This document shows, piece after piece, positions 6,943 through 10,057 of a DNA stretch of 10,057 nt. The position numbers were made by a program, and so were the translations under genes. Every line of letters begins with the position of its first letter. The first letter of the stretch is position 1. The notes below the pieces were generated by a model. It saw only the letters and a program-made list of their open reading frames with translations. It made no database searches and was not told where the DNA came from. The DNA lies in the NCBI GenBank assembly GCA_003156795.1, contig PMHU01000015.1, forward strand, positions 8,605 through 18,661, written 5' to 3'. The stretch is from Acidimicrobiaceae bacterium. Its GTDB lineage: Bacteria; Actinomycetota; Acidimicrobiia; Acidimicrobiales; Palsa-688.

Positions 6943-6950
6943 AAAGGAGC
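6943..6950 (+). promoter_or_regulatory. Shine-Dalgarno of the tiny secreted-peptide gene
   Basis: AAAGGAGC lies a few bases before GTG 6954. Its strength and spacing are the main reason to accept the short open frame that follows as a real gene. Confidence 0.6.
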
Positions 6951-6953
6951 AAC

Positions 6954-7052
6954 GTGCGATTCACTCGTCGTCTCATCGTTGCATCCGGAAGCGCCATGGT
7001 CATCGCCATGGCGTTCGCAGCTCCCGCCTTCGCCTACACAGGCTGGCACTAG
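6954..7052 (+). CDS. Tiny signal-peptide-only gene (32 aa; predicted mature tail YTGWH)
   Basis: A 32-codon frame too short for ordinary gene callers. The N-terminus is basic (VRFTRRL), followed by a hydrophobic core (IVASGSAMVIAMAFA) and the signal-peptidase-I type ending APAFA. Cleavage after AFA would release only YTGWH. The start is supported by AAAGGAGC at 6943-6950, and the gene is followed within 10 bp by a strong hairpin. It begins 92 bp outside the right crossover site, so a promoter inside the invertible cassette could in principle control it. It could be a peptide signal, a leader peptide, or what remains after an early stop: the frame past TAG continues with EWWSGG, but that stretch is also the terminator stem. 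No family is recognised. The neighbouring sensor kinase ends just beyond the terminator on the opposite strand. Confidence 0.5.
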   Translation: MRFTRRLIVASGSAMVIAMAFAAPAFAYTGWH

Positions 7053-7059
7053 GAGTGGT

Positions 7060-7085
7060 GGTCTGGTGGGGTGACCCACCAGGCC
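7060..7085. terminator. Bidirectional hairpin terminator between peptide gene and histidine kinase
   Basis: GGTCTGGTGGG pairs with CCCACCAGGCC (one G-T wobble) around a GTGA loop. It lies 8 bp after the tiny gene and 8 bp beyond the stop of the convergent kinase, so it can serve both. There is no T-run. Confidence 0.65.
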
Positions 7086-7092
7086 ATACCGG

Positions 7093-8499
7093 TCAGTAGT
7101 TCGGGATCGTCAGGCAGAGGCGGGTGCCCCTTCCGGGCTGTGAATCGACAGTCAGAGTGGCTCCACGTTCAGTGGCGACCTCGACCAAGCCGCGGGTGCC
7201 GACGTGGCCCTCTTGGCGGCGCCGTTGGAGGTCAGCCGGCGAGAAGCCTCGGCCGTCATCGATGACGAGAAGGGTCACGTGCTCGTCGGAGACGGCGACC
7301 CTTAGTTCCACGGTAGTGGCGGCTGCATGAGCGCTGATGTTGCGTAGGGCTTCTTGGGCAACCCGGTAGATCAACTCTGAGTCCTCAATGGCAGGCGCTA
7401 TGTCGGGGCATTCGAGATGGACGGCCACGCCGGCTTCAGCGAGGGGCTTGAGGAGGGCCGACAGTGTGACCGCCAGTCCGTCTCGCTCCAGGGTTGGAGG
7501 TGCAATCTGGACGATGAGTGTCCGGAGATCACGAGCTGCATCGCGTAGGTGCTCGGCCGTCTCCTTCACTCGTTCCCTCGAAATGGCCGCAGCCGAGAGT
7601 TCGGCTTGAGCTGCCAGCGTCATTGCCGATCCGGCGACGACTTGCACGACGGTGTCGTGGAGATCACGGGCGATACGGCGGCGCTCACCTGCTTCCGCTT
7701 CTCGGAGTTCTTGCTGATGGGCGTGGGTTCGTCGGGCCAGCAGGACAAGGAATGCTTGGCCGGCGACGACGGGCGCGAGGAGCATCGTGAACCCGGCGGT
7801 TCCCGCCTCCCGGTAGAGGAGAGCAACTCCAGCCGCAGCCCAACCGTACGCAAGCTCGTATGGCAGGACGGCCAGACTGGATCGCATCGATGTGCTCAGC
7901 CGGGCTTGCCTACCGGAGGCGAGCCGGATGACGATTGCGACCAGGACGTGGTTCACCAACCATGCCGCTCCTCCAGCTGCCATCCCTGCCAAGGGAGCCA
8001 GGGCGGGATGCTGCTGGTATGGAATCCGGCTCGCGATCGACCAGGCGCTCAGGCTGCTCAGGGTGAATGTCGCAGTGTTGAAGATGCACCGGAACCAGCC
8101 TGCTCGAACGAGTCCCCTCCCGATGAGCCCATCGCCGATGGCGGCGGCCACGGCTCCAGGTGGCCCGAGACAAAGCGTCATCCCGAGGTGTACGAAGACC
8201 GACGCAGACCATGCTGCGCTGACCCCGCTGATAGTGCGAACGGCAAAGGCCGACAATCCTGCGGTCGCCTCGATACCGACGAGAAGCGTGAACGGGTCGG
8301 AGATCGGACGCCAGGCAATTGCGGCGAGGATGATTGCTGCGAAGATAACGACGCCGACGTATCCCACCAAGCCAGGCGTATAGGTAATCGGCGACGGAGG
8401 CTCCTCGCTGGGCAGGACGAGCCTCGCCTCGATTGATGCGAGAAGTCGTTGAGTGAGCGCTGGCGCGACGGTGTCTCCGTTACGAGAGATCGGCTTCAC
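7093..8499 (-). CDS. Membrane sensor histidine kinase, NarL/DesK-type (HisKA_3), without a visible response regulator
   Basis: The C-terminal half is a standard HisKA_3 kinase. The phospho-acceptor H281 lies in ERRRIARDLHDTVVQ (codon 7657-7659); the ATPase domain shows an N-box in QEALRNISAHA, G1 DDGRGF, and a G2-like GHVGTRGLVE, ending in a SQPGRGTRL strand. The N-terminal part (about 40-250) holds several hydrophobic helices, starting near GLVGYVGVVIFAAIILAAIAW, and no extracellular domain of any size, so the signal may be sensed in or at the membrane. The start is uncertain: GTG 8499 gives 468 residues; the frame stays open to 8718, but no good ribosome binding site is visible for either. 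HisKA_3 kinases normally sit beside a LuxR/NarL-type regulator; none is in this window, so it is an orphan or its partner was lost. It converges with the tiny secreted-peptide gene. Confidence 0.85.
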   Translation of the reverse strand: MKPISRNGDTVAPALTQRLLASIEARLVLPSEEPPSPITYTPGLVGYVGVVIFAAIILAAIAWRPISDPFTLLVGIEATAGLSAFAVRTISGVSAAWSASVFVHLGMTLCLGPPGAVAAAIGDGLIGRGLVRAGWFRCIFNTATFTLSSLSAWSIASRIPYQQHPALAPLAGMAAGGAAWLVNHVLVAIVIRLASGRQARLSTSMRSSLAVLPYELAYGWAAAGVALLYREAGTAGFTMLLAPVVAGQAFLVLLARRTHAHQQELREAEAGERRRIARDLHDTVVQVVAGSAMTLAAQAELSAAAISRERVKETAEHLRDAARDLRTLIVQIAPPTLERDGLAVTLSALLKPLAEAGVAVHLECPDIAPAIEDSELIYRVAQEALRNISAHAAATTVELRVAVSDEHVTLLVIDDGRGFSPADLQRRRQEGHVGTRGLVEVATERGATLTVDSQPGRGTRLCLTIPNY

Positions 8500-8645
8500 G
8501 TGAATTATGATGGGAGTACGACGAATTAGTGACTTGAGATCCTCGGCTTTGCGTGCATTCCGGCGCCGGGTCTTGCACGCTTGCACCTGTTTCAGAAGCG
8601 GCTCTTCGGACCCCTCGCCGTTCAAGGGCAGAATCGGTCGGACGC

Positions 8646-8759
8646 GTGACGCTCCAGGACACAGACAGATTGACGCACCTGCGGTGGCTCTTGGCCGGAG
8701 CCCTGCTCGGTTCCGCAATAACTCCTATTTGGCTGCGCCGCTCAGTGACCGCGAAGTAG
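8646..8759 (+). CDS. Possible 37-aa single-span membrane peptide
   Basis: A short frame from GTG 8646 encodes a hydrophilic start (VTLQDTDRLTHLR), one hydrophobic segment (WLLAGALLGSAITPIWL) and a basic end (RRSVTAK). The stop overlaps the first base of a strong hairpin at 8759-8790. It runs divergently from the histidine kinase. No ribosome binding site is evident and no homologue is known to me, so it may be chance; the neat hydrophobic core and the terminator are the only support. The rest of 8500-8645 shows no gene and probably holds the kinase promoter. Confidence 0.25.
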   Translation: MTLQDTDRLTHLRWLLAGALLGSAITPIWLRRSVTAK

Positions 8760-8790
8760 CGGGACCCGGAGCCGAGGCTCCGAGTCCCGC
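8759..8790. terminator. Hairpin terminator downstream of the SSB gene
   Basis: GCGGGAC and GTCCCGC pair, then one mismatch, then CGGAGCC pairs with GGCTCCG around a GA loop: 14 paired bases. It lies 8 bp past the stop of the SSB gene on the - strand. It could also end the possible short + strand gene. Confidence 0.75.
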
Positions 8791-8798
8791 ATAGCCCA

Positions 8799-9191
8799 TC
8801 ATTCTTGAGGCTGCTCGCCTCGCTTCGGCGTGAGAGCCTGAAATCGGTCGGCGACGACCTCGACGCTGCGGCGCTGAGTGCCGTCAGAGGCTTCCCAGGA
8901 TCGTCCTTGAAGCCGGCCCTCGACGTAGACGAGGCGGCCTTTGGTCATGTAGCCGCTGGCGAAGTCCGCCATCTGGCGCCACAGGACTACATCGTGGAAC
9001 TCGGCCTGCTCCCGGTCGTTGGTAGCGACCCGGACGGTCGTGACGTGAGTGCCGTTACTGGTCACCCGGAGTTCGGGGGTGGCAACGAGCCGCCCGACGA
9101 GTGTCACCCGGTTGACAGACGTGCTGCGGGAATGCTTGTTGGTCTCCGTCGATTCGATCGACGTCTCGGTGGATTGGGTCTGGCTTGCCAT
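8799..9191 (-). CDS. ssb: Single-stranded DNA-binding protein, SsbB-like (no acidic C-terminal tip)
   Basis: A 130-residue SSB with a normal OB-fold core from about residue 26 to 118: VNRVTLVGRLVATPELR, then FHDVVLWRQMADFASGYMTKG, and VYVEGRLQGRSW before RRSVEVVADRF. Two features are unusual. The first 25 residues are a serine/threonine/glutamate-rich extension, where typical SSBs begin directly with the first strand. The protein ends in KRGEQPQE and lacks the acidic DDDIPF-like tip that recruits replication and repair partners, as in the SsbB paralogues of Bacillus and Streptomyces. ATG 9191 is well supported by TAGGAGGT on the - strand (9199-9206). No rpsF, rpsR or rplI neighbours are present, so this is not the housekeeping locus but an accessory copy, as on plasmids, phages or integrative elements. 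A strong terminator follows. Confidence 0.9.
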   Translation of the reverse strand: MASQTQSTETSIESTETNKHSRSTSVNRVTLVGRLVATPELRVTSNGTHVTTVRVATNDREQAEFHDVVLWRQMADFASGYMTKGRLVYVEGRLQGRSWEASDGTQRRSVEVVADRFQALTPKRGEQPQE

Positions 9192-9469
9192 TGGTTGTAC
9201 CTCCTAAGTGTTGGATCGATGCAGCGGTGTCCACCAGGACCGAGCGCCGAACGGAATAGCCCCGAGCGCAGCGAGTGCACTTCAGGGCTTGCAGTGGATA
9301 GGCGCCGGTCTGGTAGCCGTGTGCGATGAGAGACGACACCAAGGAGGTGCAACCGGGCTGCCGGAGCCGTTACACGGGACTCTCGAAGTCGGAGGGCATC
9401 AAGGTTTTCCAAAACTGGGGGCGTGCTGTCGATCGGGAGTGACTGGGCTGGGTTTCGGCGGGAGCGCCC
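9192..9469. other. Intergenic region between the SSB gene and the unknown gene
   Basis: Its left end holds the SSB ribosome binding site (9199-9206, - strand) and presumably the SSB promoter. Open frames cross it in several directions, but none has both a good start and family resemblance. A - strand frame from ATG 9342 contains a CTRC pair and runs into the SSB gene out of frame; AAGGAGG on the + strand at 9341-9347 has no suitably spaced start codon. I cannot support a gene here. Confidence 0.4.
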
Positions 9470-9928
9470 TCACCGAGTGACCTCGCTTTGTTTGCCGAAC
9501 TCGCAGTACGGGCAGTTGATCACCCATAGGCTGGACCATTCCATCAGGAAGTTGTGATCTTGCGATGGTGGTGCGTACCAAGGCCGGAACCAGTCCTGGT
9601 ATTCGAACGTTGCCTGCTGGATAACGCTGTCTGAGTCAATCTCGACGAGCAGTCGAGCGGCGGGTCCGCCGGTCGCGATCAGGATCTCCCAGGTGCAGTG
9701 TCCTCGAAGCGAGTGCGTGAGTTGGGTGACAGACAGAGGCCAAGGAATGTCCTCGTCCTCGCGGTTGAACTGGTCGTACCTGTCGTAGTCGCCGTCTAGC
9801 TCAGCCAAGATGGCTTCGTTTCTGTAGTAGCAATCGGAGGGTTTGCCAAAGCACGCCTCGTAGTACTTCTGGGCATCGCGGTGAAATTCCGCAGTCACTG
9901 GATCCAAGTCGTTCGGTTCATAAGTCAT
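9470..9928 (-). CDS. Acidic protein of unknown function (152 aa), accessory-element type
   Basis: A 152-residue protein without a known function. The N-terminal part is acidic and tyrosine-rich (FHRDAQKYYEACFGKPSDCYY, then AELDGDYDRYDQFNREDEDIPW). A central segment GHCTWEILIATGGPAARLLVE is followed by FEYQDWFRPW. The TGGPAxR...YQDWF arrangement reminds me of uncharacterised small proteins carried by actinobacterial plasmids, phages and integrative elements; that is from memory only. A CPYC pair sits near the C-terminus (WVINCPYCEFG) and could bind metal or be redox-active. ATG 9928 is chosen because GGGAG precedes it at a good distance on the - strand, although the frame is open back to the window edge. 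It is upstream of the accessory SSB on the same strand, consistent with an element-borne group. Confidence 0.6.
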   Translation of the reverse strand: MTYEPNDLDPVTAEFHRDAQKYYEACFGKPSDCYYRNEAILAELDGDYDRYDQFNREDEDIPWPLSVTQLTHSLRGHCTWEILIATGGPAARLLVEIDSDSVIQQATFEYQDWFRPWYAPPSQDHNFLMEWSSLWVINCPYCEFGKQSEVTR

Positions 9929-10057
9929 CGAAGTTCTCCCACGTTCATCTCTGACCGGTGCGTCAGCACCCACAGGTGCAGTCTGGCCTCGGAAGGTGGA
10001 CAGGGAGGTCAACCGATGGGGGTCGGCCGCGGCGGCCAGAGGATCGGCCGGTATGGA

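Noticed and set aside
7053..7150. Stop-codon readthrough of the micro-peptide into an EWWSGG-containing tail, possibly a bacteriocin
   Set aside because: The continuation is encoded by the terminator stem and then runs antisense to the kinase end; there is no convincing match to lactococcin-972-type precursors.
7549..8436. A 295-codon + strand open frame opposite the histidine kinase
   Set aside because: Lies antisense to a kinase with clear motifs; its composition (many R, G, P, D, C) is that of a high-GC shadow frame, and it has no domain.
9055..9342. A 95-codon - strand frame with a CTRC pair upstream of and overlapping the SSB gene
   Set aside because: No ribosome binding site at ATG 9342, and two thirds of the frame overlaps the SSB gene out of phase; too weak to call a gene.
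9929..10057. C-terminal end of a further - strand gene at the window edge
   Set aside because: Several - strand frames are open from the edge (one stopping at 10009-10011, another at 9963-9965), but too few residues are present to choose or identify one.

Overview
The window looks like accessory DNA from a high-GC Gram-positive bacterium (Actinomycetota). GTG and TTG starts are common, the protein families are typically actinobacterial, and the GC content differs between blocks. No taxonomic marker is present, so the lineage is an inference. No rRNA, tRNA or CRISPR array was seen.

Region 1 (1-4370, + strand) is a tightly packed defence-type operon. It opens with the C-terminus of a type I restriction subunit (HsdR, cut by the window edge). 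Two nucleotides later comes a calcineurin-like metallophosphoesterase with a helical C-terminal half, and three nucleotides after that a 757-residue HSP90-type GHKL ATPase. All the metal-binding and ATP-binding motifs are intact. The phosphoesterase/HSP90 pair is the best candidate for a little-described antiphage module, by genetic context only.

Region 2 (4371-5051) holds a decayed DUF5990 gene, broken by one in-frame stop and one frameshift.

Region 3 (5052-6861) is a 1.8-kb segment bounded by two perfect 28-bp inverted repeats. Each repeat contains a 26-bp near-palindrome laid out as 12-bp half-site, 2-bp core, 12-bp half-site, the geometry of hix/gix sites of serine invertases. Inside, 14 bp from the left repeat, starts a complete serine recombinase, followed by a three-helix membrane protein and a small unknown protein. 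This has the layout of a Hin-like invertible cassette, apparently unreported here and not of phage-tail or flagellar type.

Region 4 (6862-8800): just outside the right repeat lies a tiny gene with a strong ribosome binding site. It encodes a signal peptide followed by only five residues. A bidirectional terminator separates it from a convergent membrane histidine kinase that has no response regulator in view. A possible 37-residue membrane peptide lies upstream of the kinase.

Region 5 (8759-10057, - strand) carries an SSB-family protein without the usual acidic C-terminal tip, and an acidic 152-residue protein of unknown function, both of the kind found on plasmids, phages or integrative elements.
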